Assembly: GCA_022482495.1 (NCBI GenBank)
Contig: JAKVPA010000003.1
Span: forward strand, 1 to 64,000
DNA: 64,000 nt
Source: Sphaerochaeta sp.
GTDB lineage: Bacteria; Spirochaetota; Spirochaetia; Sphaerochaetales; Sphaerochaetaceae
Direction of reading: 5' to 3'
A program made the translations under genes and the position numbers. The notes below the pieces were generated by a model, which saw only the letters and a program-made list of their open reading frames with translations, did no database searches and was not told where the DNA came from. Below, in pieces: positions 10,095-18,543 of the stretch (positions are counted from its first letter, which is position 1; every line of letters begins with the position of its first letter).

Positions 10095-11694
10095 GGTTCT
10101 GCTTATCCGAATGCTCATAGAGCATGTCATTGGCGAAACTCATCGTGCTGTCCGCGGCGCTCATGCCGCTTCCGGCTGGAAGCTGCGACTCATCCAGCAT
10201 GTGGTTGACGGCCGAAAGGCAAGAGAGGATCGAAGCCTCGATGACATCGGTGGAGACGCCCCTGCCACGATAGAACCCCGTCCCGTCGGAAATCTTCACC
10301 AGGACCTCACCCAACGCGTCACGGTGTTCCGTCACCGCCTGCAGTCCATACTCCTCCAGGCTGAACGGATGCTTGATGATCTTCTCCACGCACCGAAGGG
10401 CGCTGTACACAGGACCGGTCCCGAACGCCACTTCCTGGTAGCTCTTGCCGGCCCTCTCCAGCGTGACACACGCCGTGCTGGTGATGGTGTTGCCGCTGTT
10501 GACGACGTAATTGACCAGTTTCCAGGCATTGGGATTCGGTTTCTGGCCGTTTTCCACCAGGGCGATCAAATCGCGGTCCTCGATGGTTTTCTTCCGGTCG
10601 GCGAGATTCTTGAAATCCTCGAACAGATGGGACATCTGCTCATCGGAAACATGATAGCCCAGCTCTTCCAGACGCTTGCGGAGGGCGTGCACCCCGCTGT
10701 GCTTGCCTAGAATCAACGTGGTCTTCTGCACGCCGACCGATTCCGGCGTCATGATCTCGTACGTCCTGCTGTTGGCCATCATGCCGTGCTGGTGGATGCC
10801 GCTCTCATGGGCGAACGCGTTTGCTCCGACGATCGCCTTGGACGGGTTGATCTTCACCCCGGTGATGGTGGACAGAAGCCGGGCGGAAGGATAGATCTGC
10901 TCGGTATGCACGCCGGTCGCATAGGGATACTCATCGCTTCGGGTACGGACATTCATCACCAGCTCTTCCAAGCTGGCGTTCCCCGCCCGCTCTCCGATGC
11001 CACAGACGGTGCATTCCACCTGGCGTGCCCCCGCTTCCACCGCCGCCAGGCTGTTGGCCACCGCCATCCCCAGGTCGTTGTGGCAATGACAGGAAAGGGT
11101 GACCTTGTCGATGCCGTCACACTTCTCCCGGACGGTGGTGAACATCGTACGGATATCCTCCGGCGTGGAGTACCCGACGGTATCCGGCAGGTTGATCGTC
11201 GTAGCCCCCGCCTTGACGACCGCCTCCACCACCTGGCAGAGGTAATCAAGATCCGTCCGGGTGGCGTCCTCACAGGAGAACTCCACATCCGGGCAGAGAT
11301 TGCGGGCGTAAGCGACCATGTCCACTGCCTGCTGCAGGGCGTGTTCCCTGGTCATCTTCAGCTTGTACTGCAGGTGCAAATCACTGGTGGCCAGGAATGT
11401 GTGGATCCTAGGACGTTTTGCCAGTTTCACCGCTTCCCACGCGGCGTCGATGTCTTTGGTCAACGCACGGGAAAGCGAGGCGACCACCGTGTCGTCCACC
11501 GCCGCGGCGATCTCTTTCACGCTTTCGAAATCACCGGGGGAAGCGATGGCGAACCCCGCTTCCAGGATGTCCACACCCAAGAGACGCAACTGTCGGGCCA
11601 TGCGGAGTTTCTCCTCAAGGTTCATGCTGTATCCCGGGGCCTGTTCCCCATCCCGAAGCGTCGTATCAAATATCAAAATCCGTTCGTTCGCCAT
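10081..11694 (-). CDS. leuA: 2-isopropylmalate synthase
   Basis: First committed step to leucine, acetyl-CoA + 2-oxoisovalerate. The 537-residue protein has the HMGL-like barrel ([14 protein letters not shown], metal-binding [24 protein letters not shown]), linker, and a complete C-terminal LeuA dimer/feedback domain (residues about 390-510). The ATG at 11694 is preceded by GGAGGGGAAACGAA. It is a distinct paralogue of the adjacent cimA, whose motif is [12 protein letters not shown]. Confidence 0.95.
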   Translation of the reverse strand: MANERILIFDTTLRDGEQAPGYSMNLEEKLRMARQLRLLGVDILEAGFAIASPGDFESVKEIAAAVDDTVVASLSRALTKDIDAAWEAVKLAKRPRIHTFLATSDLHLQYKLKMTREHALQQAVDMVAYARNLCPDVEFSCEDATRTDLDYLCQVVEAVVKAGATTINLPDTVGYSTPEDIRTMFTTVREKCDGIDKVTLSCHCHNDLGMAVANSLAAVEAGARQVECTVCGIGERAGNASLEELVMNVRTRSDEYPYATGVHTEQIYPSARLLSTITGVKINPSKAIVGANAFAHESGIHQHGMMANSRTYEIMTPESVGVQKTTLILGKHSGVHALRKRLEELGYHVSDEQMSHLFEDFKNLADRKKTIEDRDLIALVENGQKPNPNAWKLVNYVVNSGNTITSTACVTLERAGKSYQEVAFGTGPVYSALRCVEKIIKHPFSLEEYGLQAVTEHRDALGEVLVKISDGTGFYRGRGVSTDVIEASILSCLSAVNHMLDESQLPAGSGMSAADSTMSFANDMLYEHSDKQNHAHD

Positions 11695-11716
11695 TTCGTT
11701 TCCCCTCCTTACGCCA

Positions 11717-12715
11717 TCAATTCTGCTTCAGCCAGCTCATCAGCGAGCGAAGACGCTCTCCGACCTGTTCCAGCTGACTGGTCTGTTCCATCCGCTTGGT
11801 GGCGTTGAAATACGGCCGTCCGACCTGGTTCTCAAGCAGCCAGTCACGGGCGAACGATCCATCCTGAATCCTGCCCAGGATTTCCTTCATCGCGTCCTTG
11901 CTCTGCTGGTTGATCACCTTCGGTCCGGAGACATAGTCGCCGTATTCCGCCGTGTCCGAGCAGGAGGCGCGCATCAAGGTCAATCCGCCGCGGTTGATCA
12001 AATCGGTGATCAGCTTCATCTCGTGGCAGCATTCGAAGTACGCCATCTCCGGCTGGTAGCCAGCGGCAACCAGCGTGTCGAATCCCGCTTTGATCAGATG
12101 GGAGACCCCACCACAGAGCACCGCCTGCTCGCCGAACAGGTCTGTCTCCGTCTCTTCCTTGAACGATGTCTCGAAAATTCCGGCCCTTCCCGCGCCCAGT
12201 CCCTTGGCGTAGGCCATGGCAACCTGTTTGGAGTCTCCGCTGGGATCCTGATGAACGGCGATCAAGCACGGAACGCCTTTTCCTTCCTGATACTGGCTGC
12301 GCACTGTGGCGCCCGGCCCTTTGGGGGCGATCATGATGACGTTGACGTCAGCCGGCGGCACGATCTGGCCGTAGTGGATGTTAAAGCCATGGGCGAAAGC
12401 CAGATACTGGCCTTTTCTCATGAACGGCCCGATATCATTGGCGTACAGCTTGGACTGCTTCTCGTCGTTGACCAGAATCATGACGATGTCCGCCTTCTTC
12501 ACCGCTTCGGCGGTGGTCAGCACTTCAAAGCCATCCTCTTCAGCGCGCTTCCAGCTCTTCGAACCCTTGTACAGGCCGATGATGACATGCACGCCACTCT
12601 CATGCAGGTTCAACGCGTGGGCGTGTCCCTGGTTCCCATACCCGACGATGGCCACGGTCTTTCCTTCCAACTTCCCGAGATCAGCATCTGAGTCATAATA
12701 CATCTTCGCACTCAT
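11717..12715 (-). CDS. ilvC: Ketol-acid reductoisomerase (class I)
   Basis: NADPH-dependent isomeroreduction of acetolactate and acetohydroxybutyrate. The 332-residue class I enzyme has the Rossmann motif [14 protein letters not shown], the cofactor-specificity loop [16 protein letters not shown], and the Mg ligands in [12 protein letters not shown] and the C-terminal knotted domain ([13 protein letters not shown]). Start set at ATG 12715 ([10 protein letters not shown]), where GGGGAG is seven bases upstream; a TTG five codons earlier is in frame but would include that Shine-Dalgarno. Confidence 0.95.
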   Translation of the reverse strand: MSAKMYYDSDADLGKLEGKTVAIVGYGNQGHAHALNLHESGVHVIIGLYKGSKSWKRAEEDGFEVLTTAEAVKKADIVMILVNDEKQSKLYANDIGPFMRKGQYLAFAHGFNIHYGQIVPPADVNVIMIAPKGPGATVRSQYQEGKGVPCLIAVHQDPSGDSKQVAMAYAKGLGAGRAGIFETSFKEETETDLFGEQAVLCGGVSHLIKAGFDTLVAAGYQPEMAYFECCHEMKLITDLINRGGLTLMRASCSDTAEYGDYVSGPKVINQQSKDAMKEILGRIQDGSFARDWLLENQVGRPYFNATKRMEQTSQLEQVGERLRSLMSWLKQN

Positions 12716-12775
12716 TTCCTTGCTCCCCAAATCGATATTTCCTAGAAGCCATACGGCTCCTATCGAACATACAGC

Positions 12776-13303
12776 TCATTCGTCCACCACGCCCAGTTCC
12801 ATCTGCGAGGAGGGGCCGCGTCCCAGCGCGGTGATGCCGGTACGCACCATCTCGACAATCCCATACTCCTTGCACAGGTCAATGAACGACGCGATCTTGT
12901 CAAGGCTGCCGGTGATCTGCAGCGTGATGGCGGTGCTGGCCACATCCTCCACCTTGGCCTTGAAGATCTCGGCCAGTTCGATGATGTGGGTGCGGGTGTC
13001 CTCCGTCGTGGCGATCTTGATCAACACCAGCTCCTTCTGGATGGAATCGGCAGGGATCATTTCCGCCACGTTGATCACATCGACCAGTTTCTCCACCTGG
13101 TGCTTGATCTGCTCCACCACATCACGACTACCGGTCACCACGATGGTGATGCGCGAGACCGTCTCGTCCTGCGTCTCCCCCACCGAAAGGCTGTCGATGT
13201 TGTAGCCCCGTCTGCTGAACAGGCCTACGACACGCATCAATACGCCGCTGCGGTTATAGACCAAAATGGAGAGAGTGTAACGATTGCCGGTAGTAGTTTT
13301 CAT
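12776..13303 (-). CDS. ilvN: Acetolactate synthase, small (regulatory) subunit
   Basis: Valine-binding regulatory subunit that activates IlvB. The 175-residue protein has an N-terminal ACT domain (TLSILVYNRSGVLMRVVGLF, GYNIDSLSVG) and a C-terminal ALS_ss domain (residues about 85-160), the long form of the family. Start at ATG 13303 (MKTTTGNRY), eight bases after AAGGAG. First structural gene of the operon and 25 bases below the leader terminator. Unusual is that its catalytic partner is the last gene. Confidence 0.95.
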   Translation of the reverse strand: MKTTTGNRYTLSILVYNRSGVLMRVVGLFSRRGYNIDSLSVGETQDETVSRITIVVTGSRDVVEQIKHQVEKLVDVINVAEMIPADSIQKELVLIKIATTEDTRTHIIELAEIFKAKVEDVASTAITLQITGSLDKIASFIDLCKEYGIVEMVRTGITALGRGPSSQMELGVVDE

Positions 13304-13327
13304 GTCGGATGCTCCTTCTTGCATATG

Positions 13328-13350
13328 AAAAGACGCTTCGCCAGGCGAAG
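13328..13350 (-). terminator. Attenuator terminator ahead of ilvN
   Basis: Minus-strand hairpin CTTCGC-CTG-GCGAAG followed by CGTCTTTTC, lying between the leader-peptide stop and ilvN. The stem is short (6 bp) and the T-run only four, so efficiency is uncertain. Its position matches the terminator of a ribosome-mediated attenuator. Confidence 0.6.
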
Positions 13351-13358
13351 TATTGAAC

Positions 13359-13396
13359 CCACGGACCGTAACAGATTGAAGAATCTGCCGCCGTGG
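13359..13396 (-). promoter_or_regulatory. Leader hairpin, candidate antiterminator/pause structure
   Basis: Directly after the leader stop codon: outer stem CCACGG/CCGTGG with a nested stem CAGATT/AATCTG around a CTTC loop. This is where an alternative structure controlled by ribosome position would have to form. I did not find an unambiguous pairing with the terminator stem, so its exact role is inferred. Confidence 0.45.
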
Positions 13397-13558
13397 TTAG
13401 CAAATGACGACGAGTAGAATGGTAAGAAGGGTAATCAGAAGGAGGGAGAGGACAGGCAACAGGAGGGAAGATGCAGAAAAGTAAAAAGCGGTCGCGGTGG
13501 TGCTTTTCTGCATCATCGTACAGTTCATCTGATTCTTCCTGTCCATTGCGAATTTCAC
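13397..13558 (-). CDS. ilv-leu operon leader peptide
   Basis: Short ORF between the promoter and the terminator hairpin. From GTG 13558, eight bases after GGAGG, it encodes 53 residues ending in LLLPVLSLLLITLLTILLVV-I-C and a stop. Of the last 22 residues, 11 are Leu, 3 Ile and 3 Val, exactly the three end products of the operon. An internal ATG at 13546 would give a 49-residue version. The composition, position and downstream hairpins fit a control peptide whose translation stalls when charged Leu/Ile/Val tRNA is scarce. It is longer than the classical enteric leaders. A 9-bp inverted repeat (13473-13481 with 13503-13511) lies inside it. Confidence 0.8.
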   Translation of the reverse strand: MKFAMDRKNQMNCTMMQKSTTATAFYFSASSLLLPVLSLLLITLLTILLVVIC

Positions 13559-13594
13559 GGTCCAATCCTCCAGGCCGAACGGCCTTTTCCTAGA

Positions 13595-13624
13595 TTGATA
13601 GCAAAAACGGATGGAGAATGTCAA
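13595..13624 (-). promoter_or_regulatory. Promoter of the ilv-leu operon
   Basis: TTGACA (13624-13619), 18-base spacer, TATCAA (13600-13595) on the minus strand, giving a start near 13588 and a roughly 30-base leader to the GTG of the control peptide. Confidence 0.7.
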
Positions 13625-13689
13625 GTACTCATACACACAATGCATGAATATGCAAAAAGCTTTCACTTTTCTTTGAGTTTTGTTGGTGG

Positions 13690-13695
13690 TATACT
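13690..13695 (+). promoter_or_regulatory. Extended -10 of the small membrane-protein gene
   Basis: TGG-TATACT ends seven bases before the ATG at 13703. No convincing -35 or Shine-Dalgarno, so transcription should begin at the start codon. Confidence 0.55.
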
Positions 13696-13702
13696 GTTTT
13701 CT

Positions 13703-14014
13703 ATGCGGAAGACGGTTGCAATGTTCTGTGAGATTGCCGTTGCTGGAGCGTTCGGAATCTGGTTCCGGAGGAGCGATCTGGCCGTCACCGCGTCCATCGG
13801 GCTGGCCCTTGGCGCGTTGCTTGGACGGTATGACGGAGACGTGGTGATCTACCCCATCGCCACCCTGCTGGTCATCCTGGCGTTCCGTGGCGTCATCGTG
13901 ACGATGATCGATCGATGGAGTCTTGTCCTTGTGGCGTTCCATTGGATCTGGTACGCGTTCCTTGTGTTGCTCGCCATTTCCCTTGTCCGACAAATCATCA
14001 GCTCCCGTTTCTGA
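13703..14014 (+). CDS. Small integral membrane protein, unknown function
   Basis: A 103-residue protein I do not recognise. It is almost entirely hydrophobic, with about four membrane-spanning stretches (residues roughly 5-20, 26-40, 48-66 and 72-95) and short charged connectors (RRSD, GRYDGD, MIDR). Start chosen at ATG 13703 because it lies seven bases after an extended -10; the open frame extends upstream into the ilv-leu promoter region but that part is not protein-like. It is divergent from the ilv-leu leader and 60 bases before the response regulator. A role in branched-chain amino acid transport would be a guess from location only. Confidence 0.65.
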   Translation: MRKTVAMFCEIAVAGAFGIWFRRSDLAVTASIGLALGALLGRYDGDVVIYPIATLLVILAFRGVIVTMIDRWSLVLVAFHWIWYAFLVLLAISLVRQIISSRF

Positions 14015-14074
14015 CCGACTAGCACAAACCGTTCCAATCATTTATGATGGGAAGGCAGCACAAGGCAGGAAAGT

Positions 14075-14847
14075 ATGGGGTATACGGTCATTCTGGTGGA
14101 AGATGAAAAAATCGTGCGGGATGAGCTCGCCGCGTCCATCGGATGGGAACGGCTGGGGTTGACGCTTGGTCGGCACCGGCGGCGGATGGCCTTGAAGGCG
14201 AAGCGATGATCAAGAAACTGGATCCTGACATCGTCATCACCGACATCCGTCTTCCCGGCATCGATGGGTTGACCATGCTGGCGCGTTGCCCGGTAAACCA
14301 CGCGATTGTTCTTTCAGGACATACCGATTTCAGCTATATGAAACAAGCCATCCGGCTAGGGGTGTTCGACTACCTGCTCAAGCCGGTGGATGACGACGAG
14401 TTGGAAACGACCCTGTCCAATCTGGTGGTCAAGCTTCGGGAAGAGGATGTCGACTACGAACGGCTCCGCAAGACGAAAAACGCCACAGGGGAGGAGTTGA
14501 TCCCCCTTCCCCATTCGGTGAACAACCATGTGGTGGACAACGCCATCAGCTTCATCGCCACAAACTATGGAAAGCCGGTCGGGCTGCAGGAAGCCGCCAC
14601 GTTCCTTGGACTGTCGGAGAGTCATCTCTCCCGTCTGTTCAAAGAGGTCACCGGGCTGAATTTTCTGCAATACCTCAACGCCTGGAGAATCAACAAGAGC
14701 GTTGAGTTGATGCGGGATCCGAAACGTAACATCGGGGAGATCGCCACCAGTTGCGGATTCCCCACTCCCGGCTATTTCGCAAAGATTTTCAAACGCTTTT
14801 CCGGGGTCACTCCTACCCAGTACCGGGATGAGCACCCGTCGATCTGA
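14075..14847 (+). CDS. YesN-type response regulator, REC + AraC HTH (one-base frameshift)
   Basis: DNA-binding partner of the downstream histidine kinase. From ATG 14075 (after AAGGCAGGAAAGT) it reads MGYTVILVEDEKIVRDELAA. One base appears to be missing near 14165-14175; inserting a G continues LGSAPAADGLEGEAMIKKLD into the rest. REC domain: acidic pair ED, phospho-acceptor Asp in PDIVITDIRLPGIDG, switch residue in LLSGHTD-like VLSGHTDF, Lys in LLKPVDDDE. C-terminal AraC-type double HTH (VGLQEAATFLGLSESHLSRLF, IGEIATSCGFPTPGYFAKIF). Corrected length 257 residues, rather short for the family because the linker is reduced. Two bases from the kinase gene. Such pairs usually control sugar uptake operons. 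Confidence 0.85.
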
Positions 14848-14849
14848 CG

Positions 14850-16640
14850 ATGCGGACCTACAGCCTGTTCTCCCGTCTGATCACCAGTTTTCTCATTGTC
14901 ATGCTGATTCCTGTGGCGGCATTGGCAATTTATTATGCCTCGTGGGGAAACCGAAATCTGGAACATGCGCTCACGCAACAGGCACGCTCAACGGTGGAAC
15001 AGGACAGCATTGAGCTTGGGGATCTTCTGGAAGGATACCGTCACAAAGCGTACGTGCTCAGCACCTCCCCTCTCACTGTTGACCTACTGAAAAAAGACAG
15101 TCCGGATGCCGATGAGGCGGAGAACAAGGAAGTGTACTCCCTGTTGTTCACCACAATGAAAGGGGACACCTATCTGGCCAGCGCCCATGTGGTAAGCGAC
15201 TCCGGCAATGTCCGGCTCTCCACCCATGATTTCCCTGATCTGTACGATCTCCGGTTCCATACCAACCAGTGGGAAAGTTCCGGAGTGGCGGCGCAAATGG
15301 AAACCAACCGTACGGCAAGTGTCATTTCCCTCAGCGGACGGATGACCAGCGAAACCGGCAAGGCGATTCTTGTCACCATCATCCGTCGCGTCTATGACGA
15401 ACAAGGCAACAATCTGGGCTATGTGATCGTCGAGGTGTTTACCGACGCGGCGGAAGCGATCCTTGACCGGGATTCGACGCTCTCCGACGAGTTGGTGATC
15501 GACCCCCACCGCTTCTACGCCAAATCGTTGGCCAACCCCTCTCTTGTCGGAGGGTTCGACAAGTTCCCGTACCTTGCGGCGGTGACCAATCCGGAAGAAG
15601 GCGTCTCTACATCGGGCAACACCATTGTGGCCATCACGCCGATCAAGAACACCACGCTTTCTTTGGCGGGGGCGGTGTCCTCGGCGCCGTACGCCGGCAA
15701 CCTCAGGCAGGTACTGCTCATCATGCTCCTGGCTTTGGGACTGGGGATTATCGTCTCGGTAGTGTTCGCCTCACTGTTCTCCCGCTCCCTTTCCAAACCG
15801 GTCAAACGGCTGGCCCAGTCGATGAAAGCGGTGGAAGACGGCAATCTCCAGGCACAGGTGGCGGACTCCCGGATTACGGAGATCAACCAGCTTGACCACT
15901 CGTTCAACGCCATGGTGCGGCAGATCACCAGCCTGATGGACCTGTCCAGGGAAGAGGAAGCCAAGCTCGCCGAAGCGGAACGGAAAGCGCTGGAAAGCCA
16001 GATGAACCCCCACTTCCTGTTCAACACGCTGAACACCATCAAGGCGCTTGCAAAGATCCACCACGAGGATGAGATCTACACCATTTCCATCAAACTGGGG
16101 AAACTGCTCCGCTCCACGGTGGATAACCATGAAAGCGAGTGTTCCATCAAGGAGAGCATGGAGCTGGTGGACAGCTACCTGACCATCCAGGAGATCCGCT
16201 TCGGAGAGAAACTCCACGTACAGGAATCCGTGGAGGAATCCACACGGGACGTGATGACCCCCAAGTTGATCATCCAGCCGATGGTGGAGAACGCCATCGT
16301 CCACGGACTGGAGCCCAAGGCGGGGGACTGGCACCTTTCCATCACCATCAGAGAACGTGGCGGGATCCTCTCCATCGTCATCCACGATGATGGCATCGGC
16401 TTCGACCGCTCCACCCTTCCCTCGGATCTGGATGAACTGGACGGCAGCGGGCACGTCGGGCTGTACAACACCTACCGGAGGCTGAAACTCCGCTACGAGG
16501 CCCAGGCTGCCTTCTCGTTGGAAAGCGAACCGGGTGGGGGCACGACGGTCACCATGCTGATGCCCGCAATCCACAAGCGGACGGAAACCGAAGACGACTA
16601 CAAGGAAAGCAGCGCGTCCCGGGAATCCGAGGAGCGATAG
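14850..16640 (+). CDS. YesM/LytS-type sensor histidine kinase
   Basis: Membrane sensor of 596 residues. TM1 at residues about 8-30, a large extracytoplasmic sensor region, TM2 at about 288-312, HAMP (SLSKPVKRLAQSMKAVEDGN), a short coiled coil, then the His_kinase domain with the phospho-acceptor His in ESQMNPHFLFNTLNTIKAL, N-box MVENAIVHGLEPK and G-boxes (DDGIGF, GSGHVGLYNTYRRL). This class signals to AraC-type REC regulators such as the one immediately upstream. Likely ligand is a carbohydrate or a sugar-bound binding protein; the orphan binding protein 550 bases away is a candidate. The last 43 bases overlap the convergent HAD gene. Confidence 0.9.
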   Translation: MRTYSLFSRLITSFLIVMLIPVAALAIYYASWGNRNLEHALTQQARSTVEQDSIELGDLLEGYRHKAYVLSTSPLTVDLLKKDSPDADEAENKEVYSLLFTTMKGDTYLASAHVVSDSGNVRLSTHDFPDLYDLRFHTNQWESSGVAAQMETNRTASVISLSGRMTSETGKAILVTIIRRVYDEQGNNLGYVIVEVFTDAAEAILDRDSTLSDELVIDPHRFYAKSLANPSLVGGFDKFPYLAAVTNPEEGVSTSGNTIVAITPIKNTTLSLAGAVSSAPYAGNLRQVLLIMLLALGLGIIVSVVFASLFSRSLSKPVKRLAQSMKAVEDGNLQAQVADSRITEINQLDHSFNAMVRQITSLMDLSREEEAKLAEAERKALESQMNPHFLFNTLNTIKALAKIHHEDEIYTISIKLGKLLRSTVDNHESECSIKESMELVDSYLTIQEIRFGEKLHVQESVEESTRDVMTPKLIIQPMVENAIVHGLEPKAGDWHLSITIRERGGILSIVIHDDGIGFDRSTLPSDLDELDGSGHVGLYNTYRRLKLRYEAQAAFSLESEPGGGTTVTMLMPAIHKRTETEDDYKESSASRESEER

Positions 16641-17176
16641 TCATACAGCACGGTGCGCATCCCCACCTGGGAAGCCGCCTGGATATTGCATTCGTAATCA
16701 TCTATGAACCACGCTTGGCCTGCGGTATAGCCTTCCTTCTGGAGAATGTACCGGTAGTACTCCGGTTCCGGCTTGGACAGGCGGATCACATGGGAGGGAT
16801 AGGTGGCGTCAAACAGTTCGTCCGTCAGCCCCATCCCGGAAAGAATATCCCAGTGGGGGCCGAAGGTATTGGAACCACAGACCACCCTCTCTCCCCGTCC
16901 TCTGAGCCGCCGAATGACCTGGATGGCGTCCTCGTTGGGACGAGGATGGAAAAACGTCGCGAACGGCTCATCGGAAATGGTCACGCCAAAACGGCGTTGC
17001 CAGTGCTCCCAATAGGCGCGTGTGGGAAGGGAACCTTCCATCAACGGGACTTCATACGCCCGAAAATCCGCAAGGAACGCGTCCTTGTCCACCCGATCCT
17101 GATAGGCGTCGATGATCGCCTCCAGACAATGGATATGGGTGATGACGACATTGCCCATGTCAAACACATACAACAT
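16598..17176 (-). CDS. HAD-superfamily hydrolase
   Basis: Small phosphatase-like protein of 192 residues. HAD motif I is FDMGNVV: the nucleophile Asp is present but the usual general acid two residues on is Gly, so it follows the DxGN variant of YihX-like proteins where the motif is DLGNV. Motif II region VVCGSNTF, motif III Lys in SKPEPEYYRYIL and motif IV FIDDYECNIQAA are intact. The ATG at 17176 follows AGAGGAG, eleven bases below the stop of the sugar-binding protein, so the two share a transcript. Substrate unknown, plausibly a sugar phosphate. Confidence 0.8.
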   Translation of the reverse strand: MLYVFDMGNVVITHIHCLEAIIDAYQDRVDKDAFLADFRAYEVPLMEGSLPTRAYWEHWQRRFGVTISDEPFATFFHPRPNEDAIQVIRRLRGRGERVVCGSNTFGPHWDILSGMGLTDELFDATYPSHVIRLSKPEPEYYRYILQKEGYTAGQAWFIDDYECNIQAASQVGMRTVLYDYRSSDSRDALLSL

Positions 17177-17187
17177 ACCAACTCCTC

Positions 17188-18501
17188 TTATTTCCGTTCA
17201 TCAAGCAATTCCTGCAGGTTCGCCTTCAGCGTGACATACGCCTTCTGTGGTGAGACTCCGGAAAGCATCACGGACTCCACGGCATTTCCCAAAAGCTCTT
17301 GGATCCGGGCGCTGTCAGAGCCATGATACACCATGTGGCTGCGCGAAAGATCATGGAGAAACACGTTTCCATAAGGAAGATCACGGAACGCCCGGGAGTA
17401 GACCACTTCCCGGGTGGGTTGGACGAGCGACGCCCTTTCCAGATACTGGTCTCCGTGATCAAGCAGGAAACCGATCAACTTCCACGCAGCCTTTTGCGTC
17501 CGTAGATCGCTTTTCGCGTTGACCATCAGATAATGGACGTAGGCGGAAGCGGACACCTCGTTGACGGCATGCGCAAACTGGGGGAATGGAACGACCATCC
17601 ACTGCCCGCTCTGATAAAATTCGGGATACTGTTTGCGCATCCGGCTTTCCTGGTACAGTCCGGAGAGCGCCATCGCCGCGGTGGCGTCACCTCCAGCGAA
17701 TGACGAGCGGGCGTTCTTGTACGTGGGGGAGCCAAGGTTCACCCCCCCAGGCCCCCACGCCTGCATGAACGACAACACCGAGATCCACGCGTCCTCCCCG
17801 ACAACGGCCGTCTTCCCATCCGCGCTGACCAAGGCGCCCCCGAGCTGTTCCACCATCGGGACAAGGAAGTTCAGATAATACGGATAACGAAAATCAAAGC
17901 CCCGTTTCTTCAACACGGCGCCATCCCGCACCACCATTTTCCGGGAAAGGGAAACAACATCCTCCCACGTGCGGGGATAATCCTTCTCAGCATCCAGCCC
18001 GATGGCGGAAAACGCGTTCTTGTTCAGGTACAGGCACCAGTTGGTGTATTCCAGGGGCAGCCCATAGATGTCATTCCTGACGGTGACCCCATCGAATACT
18101 CCATCGATATAGGTATCCAGCAGATCCTGCCGGGAATCGAACCCGGCGGCAAGGTAATCCACCGGAGCGACGTATCCCCGGGCGATCAACGGATACTCGC
18201 TTTCCACGGGAAGGTTGAACATGTCCGGCCCCTGGCCGGCGGCAAACGCCCTGGGGATCAGATCGATCATCTCCGAAGAGGTGTACTCCACACGATTGAT
18301 CCGCACGTCGGGATTCCGCTGGATAAATTGGGCGATCAACTCCTGTTCTAGGGCCGCTCGCGCTTCATCCTGATGGGTCCAGTACGTAATGGTCACGGGA
18401 AGCGGCGTTTCCTCTTTTTTCCGCTGGCACGCGAAGAACAGCCACGCCACAAGCGGGATCACCGTAATGGCCAGCAAGATGATGGCGTACCGTTTCCTCA
18501 T
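17188..18501 (-). CDS. Orphan sugar ABC-transporter substrate-binding lipoprotein
   Basis: Family 1 extracellular solute-binding protein, 437 residues, with a lipoprotein signal (VIPLVAWLFFACQRKKEE, lipid Cys in FFAC). The body is a clear paralogue of the binding protein at 27150-28451, sharing YTNWCLYLNKNAF / LTNWAIYVNKRAF, DYPRTWEDVV, GFDFRYPY, VPMVEQLGG, WGPGGVNLGSPT and SGLYQESR. No permeases adjoin it. Start at ATG 18501, six bases after TACCAT and without a Shine-Dalgarno; a TTG six codons upstream is less likely. It could feed the permeases at 25259-27073 or act as a ligand sensor for the neighbouring kinase; both are inference. Confidence 0.85.
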   Translation of the reverse strand: MRKRYAIILLAITVIPLVAWLFFACQRKKEETPLPVTITYWTHQDEARAALEQELIAQFIQRNPDVRINRVEYTSSEMIDLIPRAFAAGQGPDMFNLPVESEYPLIARGYVAPVDYLAAGFDSRQDLLDTYIDGVFDGVTVRNDIYGLPLEYTNWCLYLNKNAFSAIGLDAEKDYPRTWEDVVSLSRKMVVRDGAVLKKRGFDFRYPYYLNFLVPMVEQLGGALVSADGKTAVVGEDAWISVLSFMQAWGPGGVNLGSPTYKNARSSFAGGDATAAMALSGLYQESRMRKQYPEFYQSGQWMVVPFPQFAHAVNEVSASAYVHYLMVNAKSDLRTQKAAWKLIGFLLDHGDQYLERASLVQPTREVVYSRAFRDLPYGNVFLHDLSRSHMVYHGSDSARIQELLGNAVESVMLSGVSPQKAYVTLKANLQELLDERK

Positions 18502-18543
18502 GCGTCCATGGTACTCCAATCCTTTGGATTTGCAAACGAATTT

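Noticed and set aside
13559-14041. Upstream extension of the ilv-leu leader ORF to a 214-codon frame
   Set aside because: It runs through the operon promoter and antisense to the small membrane-protein gene; only the segment after the GTG at 13558 has a Shine-Dalgarno and end-product codon bias.
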